Positions 54,219 to 64,000 of a DNA stretch of 64,000 bases are shown one piece after another; position 1 is the first letter of the stretch; each line of letters starts with the position of its first letter. The stretch covers positions 62,001 through 126,000 of the forward strand of contig NW_003215582.1 in the NCBI RefSeq assembly GCF_000006405.1, in the 5' to 3' direction. The notes beneath the pieces are model-generated. The model searched no databases. It had not been told where the DNA came from and worked only from the letters and a program-made list of their open reading frames with translations. The DNA is from Perkinsus marinus ATCC 50983. Its lineage: Eukaryota > Perkinsozoa > Perkinsida > Perkinsidae. A program made the translations under genes and the position numbers.

Positions 54219-57200
54219 TCAAGTGAATGAAACTTTGCCGACTACGCGGACATGGGAAAACGGTGCTACGTTCATGCATTGACAATAATATAGGTTTGAG
54301 TACAGCGTTATGCCCTTAGACGTAGGAGCTGAGGGGAAAACGTGACAGTTCCTGAATATGTTGCTGAACGCCATCACCTGTTGTTTCGCTTGATGATACT
54401 TCTGTTGCAGCTCGTCTCGTGAGGCCTCTGCGATTCGTAGACGCTCAGTCACTCTATCGTGTTTATACCACACCTCCACCACTTTGTCGCAAATGTTCTT
54501 CGCGTATTTCCGCAAGGCACTCCGCTGATGCTCGGCGCGAACCTCAAGCGGCAATTCGAGAGCCTCCAAAGAAGACGCATCCCACCTTCACAGCATTCAC
54601 GTCAACAAGAGCCATCCAACCTCTCGATATAAGATCCTCGTTGGCCATACTGGCACGCTCGAGGGACCGCAGGGTCTCTTGTCTCCGCTCATTAAACCTG
54701 ACAAAAAACCTACGAGACAGTTCGAGAGCCTCCTTACCTGCCGAGACCCTCTTTAGTGACCTCACAGAACTTGCTGACTTCTCTCCTCGATGAAGTGATG
54801 AGCTCCGATATCGCACCCATTTCTCGTGGTTCGACGATGCTCCTCCTCAGACTACCACTCGTCGCAAAAGCAAAGGAGTTCGGTTCTTGGCGAGACTCAT
54901 AATCAGCGGCGCGCATCGATGCTCGTTCGAACTCCTCGAGGGACTTTAGCCACCTAACACTCCTCTTCCTTGTGGAGATGCATCATCCCGCCATCCCACC
55001 TTGGTGTCACATGCTCGAGATCTGCCAAGAGACGCCTAAACCCTATACGGCACTCTTCTGCCGCTCCGAGTGAAGACTGGGCATCAGCTAGGCGCATGCT
55101 CAACCTGAGGGAAGCAAGGGACTCGACAGTCAACATCATCGATTCTCACTGAATTAACCTGATGTGCTGATCACAACGTGAAAATTCCGGGCTAATTTTA
55201 GGAAACGCTTATTGGTTTCTGTGCATCCGAATTCTATGCAAAGTTCTGTAGTAAGTGGGGAAACTCCTGAGCTCAGCTGAGAGAAGCCAACACGTACAAT
55301 CCAACAATAGCGCACCTCTCTCGTGTGGTGTAATCTCCTCCCGAGTCCACCAGCCGAGTCCGGAGCGACATCAGCTCCTGTCGATGTCTGCCTTGTTCGA
55401 CCACCATCAAATCTTGAGCTCTCTCCAGCTCCTCCCGGAGATCCTCCACCCCCTCCTTCACATCGTGTAGTTCACTCGACACAGCATCAGAATGCTCACG
55501 TGCTGCCTCAAGAAGGACGCCGGCCCATTCAGCTGATTCCTCCGCAGTCCGCCCTCGCAGCTCCAGGGAGTGACAGACAGCTCGAGCGTCTTCTATCAGC
55601 ATACCACACCTTTCTCGCCAACACTGTTGCGTTCCTATGACACCTGATGAGTGCTCATCCTCAAGCGCCTTGAGATTGCCAAGCGCATCGTTTAAGGTCA
55701 TGGATGCCGCCTCTCGAAATCGTCCCTCCAACTCCTTAACCATCATCGACGACCTCTCCCGAACTTGGCACATCTCCTCCAGCAACTCCTTGTTCTCCCT
55801 TGTGAGCAGCTCTACCTCAGCTACTCTCGAGGCGACCTCCATCCGAGCCGACTGCGCTATATCGCTGCTCGTGGCAACTTCATCACACATGACCGTCAAC
55901 CTCCCTTCCAGCTCCGCTCTAGCTTCCTCAGTCGCCTCCAGTTTATGACGTAACACGCTGATCTCTTCCTCTCGCGAACGCAGCTCAGCACTAGAGTTTT
56001 CAACTTCTCCCCGAAGACGTTTACAATCTCTTTCTAATTCCTCCACACGTGATCGAGATTCGTTTGCCGCATCCCTCAGTCTGCGCACCTTGTCAACGAC
56101 AGGCCCCGGGGAGTCAGCACCCCAACTATCTCCCACAGGGAAGCTCATCGCCTTCAAAATGGATCTAAATTCTTCCAACAACCCTCCTGCAGATTCCCGT
56201 GCTTGTTCAAGCGCCGAATTGGCACGCTCCAACTGTCGTTGCAAATCTTCACAACGCTGTTGGGAGAGCTTCTGATCGCGTTGCAAACCCTCAGCAGCTC
56301 CCTTCAAAGCATGACCCAGCTCAGCTGCATTTGACAGGGAGTAGAACGGCCTCTTGTCATCGATTGGAACCCCAAGAGAACTGCCGAGGTCCGCGAGGAG
56401 AAGCTGCACTTTAGTCCTCATTTGCATCTCCAGACCGCTGAAGTCCTCACGTAACGTGCTAAGTCGTTCGAACGATTCTCGATCCCCTTGGTCTCGCATT
56501 TTTCCAATCTCAGAGATCTCGTCAGCCTGTTGCTCAGCGAGCATACGCGCCGCATTCAAGTCGTTTCTAGCGCACTGCAATTCGGCCTCCAACCTGACAT
56601 GCAGAGTTCGTCACTATGAAACGTGTCGGTACCCAAGACGATAAAACTCACAGGGAACATTCAACTTGATAGTAACAACAGCATACCCACTTTGTTGACT
56701 TTTGAATAGCAAGTTCGAGGTCTCCTCCACGGTGAGAATATTCAAGAGGAGGTGGTTGCTCACGTGACCTGATAGTAACTATAATAACCGTCAGAGGTTA
56801 GCAAGACCACTTGATATCCTCCAACGCCATAGACAGCCCTTCGGCTCGGTGGGTCTGCAACTCAACGAAAGCCAACGATTCCTTAGCTGATGAAATGGGC
56901 CTGAATACAGTCCAGGAATCAAACAAACATTGAAGATACGGAGAGCGTCGAAGAGGGCTTAGTCAGAGAGAAGCCGTAGGGATCGCCAGATGAGGTATAC
57001 CACCCGCATGGTGGGATCTCTTCGATGACGCTTCCCAGGATCGACGACCCGACCGGGGATTGAACTTGCGACGTCGCGAGGCCGTTCTCCACAACACGTG
57101 TTACAGTAGCTCTAAAACGTGCGCTACGGGGGCGTGCTTCCGCACAGAGAGATTCGTCGTCTTTCTAGAGATGTGAACACCCACATGTTCGTCGTTCCCT

Positions 57201-60200
57201 CAGGGAGCATCCCTGACGTTTTAGTCATCTCTGCCTTGCTGGAGTCAGCGATCACCACATTGCTACTATCGTTGACAGCTCCTCGAAGTTCCTCGAAACG
57301 CGCCGCTTGCCCTCTGTAGAGAAAACGTGGAAGATCAATCGACTATACTGCTGTCAGTCAACCTTATGGGAAACATATTAGCGTTGAAACGGGATAATTA
57401 TTCGATCTTCATACCACTCCAATGTCAAATCAAACGAAGTGAAACTTCTGGGAACAAACATGGGCAGCATGATGGGGCTATTCCTAGTGAATACCCCTTC
57501 CCTGTTGCTCACCTCTCCACTAGAGCCTCCAGCTCCCCACAGCGGGCCCTCAGTTCAGCAATGACGACTTCATAGCCACCCGTTAGCAGAGCACTAGAGA
57601 CGACAGTGTCACCATCACAGTGCATCAGCTCAACGCCCACCTCCGGGAGATTTGCTCCGCCAACAGCCTTGAGGACTCCAACAACTCTTGTCGCATCGAA
57701 GTCAGCTCATCTTGCATGCTACTCACTTCTCCTCGTATACGCTCATCAGAGCCTCTACGTAGAAGACCGTTACGTTGACGGAGGTCGACAATCCGCTCAC
57801 TTCTGCAACTCTTCGCAGCGAGCTCTCAACGAGGCGATAACCTCTTCGTAGCCACTTATTTGCTGAGTCCTGAGCAACCGAATTCCGCTCAATACCTCAT
57901 CCTACTTCCGGAGGTCCGAATAATACTCACAGTAGGCTATTGTCAGTAGGTCACAGTGAATGGTTGTCACAACGACAGATTAATAGATGAATATCAGCGA
58001 CGAGCCCTTACAAGTTTTGTCTGCTCTCGTGCTCCGAACGATGCAAACTGCTGGAGACTTTCTCGAGCTGAGCGGTCAGGGATCTGCCGAAGGTGATCTC
58101 GGGGGAGCACTCGAGAGTAGCTACATATTATCAGAGCGTAAGTCCTGTACTTCGCCCTTCAGCCTGTCGCATTCCTCTCGTAGTACTCCCACCACTGAGT
58201 CCCGTTCACGGACAGCAGCAGCGTTACTGAGTAATAAAAGCCCTAGTTCGACTTCAAAGCCGACAGATAGTATCCCCACGCTGCTGCCTCTAGCCGGGTG
58301 GTTTCCATTTCCAATAGTCGGCCTTCTCTCGATGCAATGATGCCCCTCAACGCCTTGGAGTCGTGTTCAGTCAAGTACCTGGGCGACTTCTATCCAGTAG
58401 GAGGAGGACGCACCATCTGCCCGCCATACGCCAGTTCCTCCTTGTGGAGCTCCTCAGTAGTCTTCAGACGTTCGATCACAGCGAACACTTCATCGCGGAG
58501 TTTCTTGTTATCCTCCTCGACGAGAGCCAACTTATATACACTCCTGAGCACTCACCCAGTAAATGTTCGACAATCATGTCCACTTTCAAATGGAGCGAAT
58601 TCGAACAGCGATCAACAGGAACGCTAGATCAAACGAATAATGCATGGTGCACTAGATAGATAATGAGGACCTGTGATGACGCCTTACTCCTCCTTCTCTC
58701 GTTGCAGCTGCCCTGCCTTCTCATCTGCCTGCGCTAGGTTCCCTAGGAGCTCCACTCGAGATGCTTCAGCACGACGAGCCCTGAGACTTAGCGCTTCTAC
58801 TCATGCCCCTCCCAATACATGCAACCACCTCTCCTTATAGTCCTCGCCACTCATGTGGGCCCGTTCAGAAGCAGTCTCGAGGGAGTGGATTCTACCCAGG
58901 AGCTCTTTCTCTACGAAACTCGCTGCAGCGACAACCTGCATCAGATAGATTAGGAAGGCTGAGTGCAGAACCCAGACCTGTTGGCTGATGAAATCATCGA
59001 AGCTCTTGGAGGGCTCCGGCAGCCTCAGCTTGCAGCCAGCAATGTCCGTCTGGCACCAATTGGTCCTTCTATCTAGCAACTCTCGCTGCACCAAGGGCAG
59101 TCGACAAGACAAGGCCTGTTGTTCTTGTGCCTCGAGAGCGGCCCTTTCAGCGACTGCTAGGGCCTCAGTCAACTCGACGATCTCCGCCTTCATCCTATGG
59201 TGAGCCTCTTCGAGCTGAGCGTGATGGTCCTCAACTGTTGGTGGGCACTACCCCCACCTCCATAGTGATATCTCGACTAGCCCACGATAAACTCGTCATT
59301 GGTATTCCCTCCGTCCTTGCTAGAGCCAGGGCCCCCTTAGACGACAAGTCAGCATCCGCTGAGGCCTCCTCCGCAGTATGCAAGCGTGAGAGCTCCTAGA
59401 GTATGCAAGCAGAGGGCCAAGACAGAGTGTCACTGATGCCCACTACCTCCACAAGAGAGTTCTTCTCACTACGAAGGGCTATGACCTCAGCAGTGACCAC
59501 GTCAAGGTCGTGGGACTTCTCATCCGCTAACCTCAGCGCGGCCTGACCGATCCGCATGCCCCTTTGCTACTCCCCTGCCCCCCTCCCCTCACCCTCAGCC
59601 GCTGGCCCTCATCCTCCCTCAAGGCCTCTGATTCCTGCCAAAGCTGGGTGAGCTCGGCAACTCGCTGGACAAGCCCGTCCACTCGGAGGCGATACTGGTT
59701 GTTTTCCTCAACTATATTGGAGCCCTGACACCACCACCTGCCCGAAGGAGCAACTGATCATCCCAACACCTCCTCTCGTAGCCGTCGGACCGTGCCCTCC
59801 AACTGACTTGCCTTGTCCGCAGCTGCTACTAAGCTCCTGTTGTGTTCATCTACCTGTATGAGCATGTTGTCCCTTGTGCCGGGACGCAGCGACTTACCTC
59901 ACGCCTCAACAACTGGATCTCAGCCTCTAGTTCAGTCCTGACCAGCTCGTGCTCTCGGCGAATACCCTCGATGGTCTTCTGGAAGCTACAGGACTGTTTC
60001 GATAGCTGAGGAGGAAAAGCCTCATAGCTTGACGACGAAGTAATGGCAGAGAGTAGAAACTAGCGTACCGTTCGTGAAAGCTCTCACCTGGCTCTCGAGG
60101 TCCATCACGCGCCCTCTACTGGTGCTCAGATCTACTTTGAGGGCCTCGGCTTGGTCTACGGCGGAGCGATGCGCTTTTTTGGCCTCCTCTAGGGCTGACT

Positions 60201-61737
60201 CGGCCTTGGCAGTCTGATACTCTGACCGTCGGGAAGGTGAGGAAGCATTGACCTACCTGTCCCCTCGCCTTCTCGAGCTCCTCTATGAGCTTGGTCTCCT
60301 CAGCTGCTCGAGCCCCTGTGTCCATGGCCATCTGAAAGCACTCTTTATGGGAGGGCACGGCTTGGACCACCGACTTGCTGCTGCATGGCTTCCAACGAAC
60401 GCCGCCACTTGGTGACTTCCTCCCTCAGCTTGTCACTGGCACGTCTCTGTGCCCCTGCCTCAACCGCCTGACATAACTAACTCCCACTGAGGGACCAGAA
60501 ACCCTGGCCGATACCAGACGGTCCCTGTCAGCCTCTATCTCGGTCTTGATCCCCTCCAGCTCGTCCAACTTGGCCGCCAACTCCTTGCGGGCCTGTCGGC
60601 TCTCGGCCAACTCCTGTCTTGTGACTGCAGTTGGAAGCCTACCGAATCTCCAGCAGGACTCAGGCAGTGCTCACCTTCATCCTTGTCCCTCCCACCAGAG
60701 AGCACACCGAACTGTGCTACTTCGCTGAGTCGGTCGCTAAGGACGCTGGCCCTCCTACGGTGCCTCTCACACTGCTCCGTTATCTCATCAATTTCATCAC
60801 TGAGCTTCTCTTCAACAGCTCGCAGCCTTCCAACTCTGCCAGCCTCCTCTCCCCGGTCCAGACCATATTTGGTTTCCCAGGCGACTATAAGAGCCTCCAG
60901 CTCCTGATCGGCATCCAACGGCCGTCTCCCGACCAGAGCCAGTGCTCTTCTGAGATCTCTCTCGAGCCCTTCGGGGTGTGACACGATGGTGGGCAAGCAG
61001 AGGAGCAAGCATGTGTGAGTTATGGAAGGTATGGTACGGATCAAGGAAGGGAATATAAACGAGCCGAGAGATTGACACGATGAGTTGATGACCGTAGCCG
61101 AACCGCCGTGGAATGTGATGACGCTACAGAGGTCGCTGTACGGCGACGAGATCAAGCTCCGTCCCAGAGACATGCAAGTGAGGACGTCCTCGGGGCTCTC
61201 ACAGATGGTCTTCTCCACGAGCTGGCCCGCGGTGGTTCCGTCTCGAGCCGTCTCGTATACTTCCACGGAGACCTGCTTTGACCTGCTCTGTTCGAGGGCC
61301 TGAGCCCCAAGTTGGTCCAATAGTCTCCTTCCCAGCGTGGTAGAGCCGATGACAAGGAGTAGGGCCCCTCGTCTAGCCCCAGCTGCTGCTGTGACCAGGT
61401 CTGCGAATGTCCGCTCATAGAGGTCTCCAGGAGAGGACGTCTCGGGATCCTCGATAACTGCATGGAAGGGGTAACTGCCACAGACGTGGTACGGCAAACG
61501 ACAACAGCGAGACAAGCCGCCGAGCGGAGCTCATTCATACCCCGAGACGCGAGTCTATTGAGAGAGCCGACTGTGCCTCATGTACCTCAGGCCTCTATAA
61601 TGGATCTTATCTCCATCGACTCGTATGCCCTCACACTCCTTTGGTACGGCAGCTACCACACGCGGCAGAGCTCCACCTGCTGCTGTTGATGATGAGACCG
61701 TGAACGAGGAGGTGGAGACCGATAACTCAAATGACAT
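54219..61737 (-). CDS. Very long coiled-coil protein with a degenerate kinesin-motor-like N-terminus
   Basis: The 5' part reads PRVVAAVPKECEGIRVDGDK (61.6 kb), then across an intron YPFHAVIEDPETSSPGDLYE, RTFADLVTAAAGARRGALLL, VIGSTTLGRRLLDQ and QVSVEVYETARDGT. Near 60.95 kb comes LCLPTIVSHPEGLERDLRRA, followed by neck-like coiled coil. The order fits a kinesin motor (first strand, F-D-V, P-loop strand, EIYNE strand, final strand plus helix), but the P-loop is GSTTLGRR without the Lys-Thr, SSRSH is missing, and the domain is short. The rest (about 60.6 to 54.2 kb) is many short exons of coiled coil, e.g. ELAAKLDELEGIKTEIEADR, the 439-codon exon at 55273-56592, and VVEVWYKHDRVTERLRIA near the end. 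One gene is assumed; two are possible. A structural cytoskeletal role is inferred. Confidence 0.55.
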
Positions 61738-61864
61738 TATACATGAGGACCATGTGTGGCAACTACTACTCATGCTACTCCCCCTATGACAACAACAACA
61801 AGAACACATAGTGACTAGTCTGGTGGTATTAAACCGGCTACATGCAACTGCAAAGGAGGTGTTA

Positions 61865-62545
61865 TCACCACTTCATATCGACGGCTACTGGGCCCATCGT
61901 CTTGACGTCATTCACGCCATCGAAGACCTTCACACTCCGCTTGTCCTCGTCCAATATCTGCGCCCAATCACCGTCAACAACAGCAACTCAGATGGCGTGT
62001 CGTCCCACAAGAAGGCAAGGTATGCCCGATTTATGGTCGTCATTGATGATGCCCAGATTCTCCTTCTCGATCCCCGCACACACACCAAATTCCTTCTTAA
62101 GAGCATCTCTGGTCTCAACGTCACTGTATGGCACTCTGAGCCAGCCCCCATGGTCCTCCTTGTGGTACTCCACCTGCGCACTATAAAGAAGATACCAGCA
62201 TAGTGTTGGCCACCTACCTGTTCCTCCTCGGAGTTGTCACTAGATATGAATATGATCTCCAACTTGTCCTCGCCCTCCTCTTCCTTCACTTCCTAACACA
62301 ATGCCCTTTGGAGCTGGCGAACTACAAGGGCCACAAACCTCGTAGAACTCCTTTAGTACAGGAGTGAACTTCCGACAAGGAGGGCACCAGTGAGCCGAGA
62401 AGTACCTGAACCTCAGACCGCTGAGAATCCCACAACAACAACGCACGGTGTACAAGGCAATCTTCTCGTTCCCAGCGAGCACATCGTCAGCCTTCACTTC
62501 GGTGCCGTCTTGGGTGAGTAGAGTGTTTCCGATGAGGGCAGACAT
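61865..62545 (-). CDS. Nucleoredoxin/tryparedoxin-like thioredoxin-fold protein
   Basis: The start [20 protein letters not shown] is at 62545. Splicing a ~50-nt intron gives [20 protein letters not shown], the classic WCPPC redox site of nucleoredoxins and tryparedoxins. Further exons supply [49 protein letters not shown] and [17 protein letters not shown], with the stop at 61865-61867. This follows the family's strand and helix order, including the cis-Pro (GIPCLLV). Length is about 150-160 residues, normal for the family. It should be a cytosolic disulfide reductase. One intron near the GIPCLLV segment is not fully resolved. The next gene on this strand begins only about 130 nt downstream. 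Confidence 0.85.
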
Positions 62546-63006
62546 CAACGGCGATGAAACAACAAGCACGAGGAGGAAACTCTACGTTGGTGGTTATCAA
62601 TTATTGCAGGACGATCTATACCATTCGAGTCTAACGTCAACGACCATGGCTCGAGTGCATGATCAGTCGTATGATTCGACTCATCCTGCGCTCCGGCCAA
62701 GATCGATACACTGTGACACAGTAGATAGTCGAAAATGCCCCAAAACTTCCCGTGGATGGCATCGTCGAATTGATAGAGAGATAGCACGTATCGGGAACGA
62801 CGCTTCCTGAATACTCTCAAACTCGACTCGTTGCTCATAAGCAGACACCAACGTATGGATGCCAGTAACACACCGATGGTCATGGATATAGCACCTTCAA
62901 GGTTCATCATCTTTACATCGGTAGTGACTGCTCCCATTCCCTCTCGAATAGGCTGACCCCAGAGCAAGCTGATCGGCAATCCACTATGAACCAAAACACG
63001 AACCAT
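62545..63006 (-). CDS. Doubtful ORF, 153 aa
   Basis: An open frame from ATG 63006 with a moderately hydrophobic first half ([37 protein letters not shown]) and a polar second half. It ends exactly where the nucleoredoxin-like gene starts, so its last part probably is that gene's 5' flank in another frame. The first half could be an exon of an upstream gene. No family is recognised. Confidence 0.25.
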   Translation of the reverse strand: MVRVLVHSGLPISLLWGQPIREGMGAVTTDVKMMNLEGAISMTIGVLLASIRWCLLMSNESSLRVFRKRRSRYVLSLYQFDDAIHGKFWGIFDYLLCHSVSILAGAQDESNHTTDHALEPWSLTLDSNGIDRPAIIDNHQRRVSSSCLLFHRR

Positions 63007-64000
63007 TGTTCCTACAAAGTATGCACCCTAGAGAAAATTCACCTCAGCCATAGCAGGCTACCTGCCAGTGCCTGGAAAACGGTCGAGTCTCATCTTGATC
63101 AACAACCAACACCTCTCTCTCCATTGAACCTCACCGAGAGCCAGACGAAGTCGGACTACAGGGAGTTTGAAGAGCATCATCACATTTATATGACTGCGGG
63201 GCATCCCTCGTGTGTTGCGATCCACTTATCATCAACGCCTTCGATCCGATAACTCTCAACCAGGTATTGACAAAACACAGAAATAGAAGAAATCGAGAGA
63301 AACACCATCAAAGACAAAACCAACTGCGAGTTGCAACGCCTATGGCCAAAGACTACCACCAACTGCGAGATCAGCACGGAGCCTCCGATCGACTTGTGCT
63401 GTTATCCACAAGACACTATCGCGCGAAAATATAAGCGAATTTCCTTAAAACTAGTTCATGTAGATGAATATGTACAGTTTTTCGGGTGAATTTTGGTACG
63501 ACGGAGTGTCACCGGGCTAGACGTATCTTGCAGGAACAGGAAAATGCTGAAGTGATCATGGGAAAGAGCAACCTGTATTGTGTAGGCCTCATCGATGGAA
63601 GGTGGCTCCGTTGACAGATTTTGAAATATTCGCGGTTTTATCAGAAGACCTTCACTGAAAATCAGCTCTGAGGGTCGATATATACCTGAGCCGGGGTTCG
63701 AACCTGGGTCGTCTTCATCAAATAAATTCCATCTTGTCGCTTTCGAGGCGATTTGTGGTCAACGGAGCCATCCCTTCCCGATGAGGCCAACGAAAAAACT
63801 GGTCCAAATGCGACTAAAGAAGTAACCCACTAGGCGTTCCAAATGAACAACTGGTGAATATGGATGCTTTTCGGAATCCCGCACGATCGTTAGCTGGGAT
63901 GCTGACTCAGCATCTGAGCTCAGCTCTGCATTGCTGAGCACTCACAGGCGACGAGAGGCCATGAACATCCATAAACAAAGGCATGAACAATTCACTGGCA
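63007..64000. other. Window end without a supported gene
   Basis: Short frames on both strands only. Around 63690-63710 there is a GGTTCGAACC sequence that mimics a tRNA T-arm, but the rest of a tRNA is absent. Confidence 0.4.

Noticed and set aside
57045-57070. tRNA-like stretch on the minus strand (AAGTTCAATCCCCGG)
   Set aside because: The stem bases do not pair and no acceptor stem is present; it lies in the intron-rich coiled-coil gene.
57119-60981. Many 60-115 codon plus-strand ORFs
   Set aside because: They are shadows of Leu/Glu/Arg-rich minus-strand coiled-coil exons, whose antisense reads as Ser/Leu/Pro-rich frames.
63690-63712. GGTTCGAACC T-loop look-alike
   Set aside because: One T-stem mismatch and no cloverleaf in the flanking 80 nt.
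1-64000. Transposons, retroelements or virus-derived sequence
   Set aside because: No transposase, reverse transcriptase, integrase, capsid or long terminal repeat was recognised on either strand.
1-64000. Spliced-leader RNA gene
   Set aside because: Expected in this lineage, but no leader-like sequence followed by a donor site was seen by eye; a sequence search would be needed to exclude it.

Overview
The window looks like nuclear DNA of a compact-genome protist, most likely a perkinsid alveolate (Perkinsus or a close relative). The evidence is indirect. Almost every gene is broken by short introns (usually 40-55 nt, a few 31-32 nt or just over 100 nt), nearly all GT-AG. Genes lie only 50-250 nt apart inside clusters. 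Gene content is eukaryotic: CD36/LIMP-2-like receptor, phytanoyl-CoA-dioxygenase-like enzyme, polycystin channel, two CLC transporters, UBA4/MOCS3, nucleoredoxin, phosphagen-kinase homologues. There is also a small Cys-rich secreted protein of a style I associate with Perkinsus. No rRNA, tRNA, CRISPR, retroelement or DNA transposon was recognised.

Layout by strand. Five same-direction blocks alternate. 1-7.0 kb (minus): CD36-like receptor, PhyH-like dioxygenase, a coiled-coil gene. 7.4-30.6 kb (plus): a membrane-anchored conserved protein, a possible small gene, two low-complexity proteins, UBA4/MOCS3 with an N-terminal membrane segment, three tandem copies of an unrecognised ~15-exon gene (16.6-26.3 kb), a coiled-coil protein ending in a GAS2-related (GAR)-like domain, and a nuclear-looking disordered protein with repeated PTQPM motifs. 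31.7-48.0 kb (minus): a Cys-rich secreted protein, a polycystin-2-like channel with an IQ motif, a small helical gene, a protein with four copies of a new ~59-residue repeat, and two tandem CLC transporters. 48.6-53.3 kb (plus): an unknown gene and two tandem phosphagen-kinase homologues that look catalytically dead. 54.2-63.0 kb (minus): a very long coiled-coil protein that starts with what looks like a degenerate kinesin motor, and a nucleoredoxin-like protein.

Likely jobs. Several genes encode membrane and ion-handling proteins (CD36-like, PKD2-like, CLC pair), and several encode cytoskeletal or coiled-coil proteins (GAR-like, kinesin-like, four-repeat protein). Nothing suggests that a block is a functional operon. 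The two most unusual items are the 16.6-26.3 kb triplicated family, with exon-limited near-identity between copies 1 and 3, and the paired pseudo-phosphagen kinases. Exon joins were worked out by eye from GT-AG sites, reading phase and paralogue comparison. Where a 5' end is uncertain this is said.
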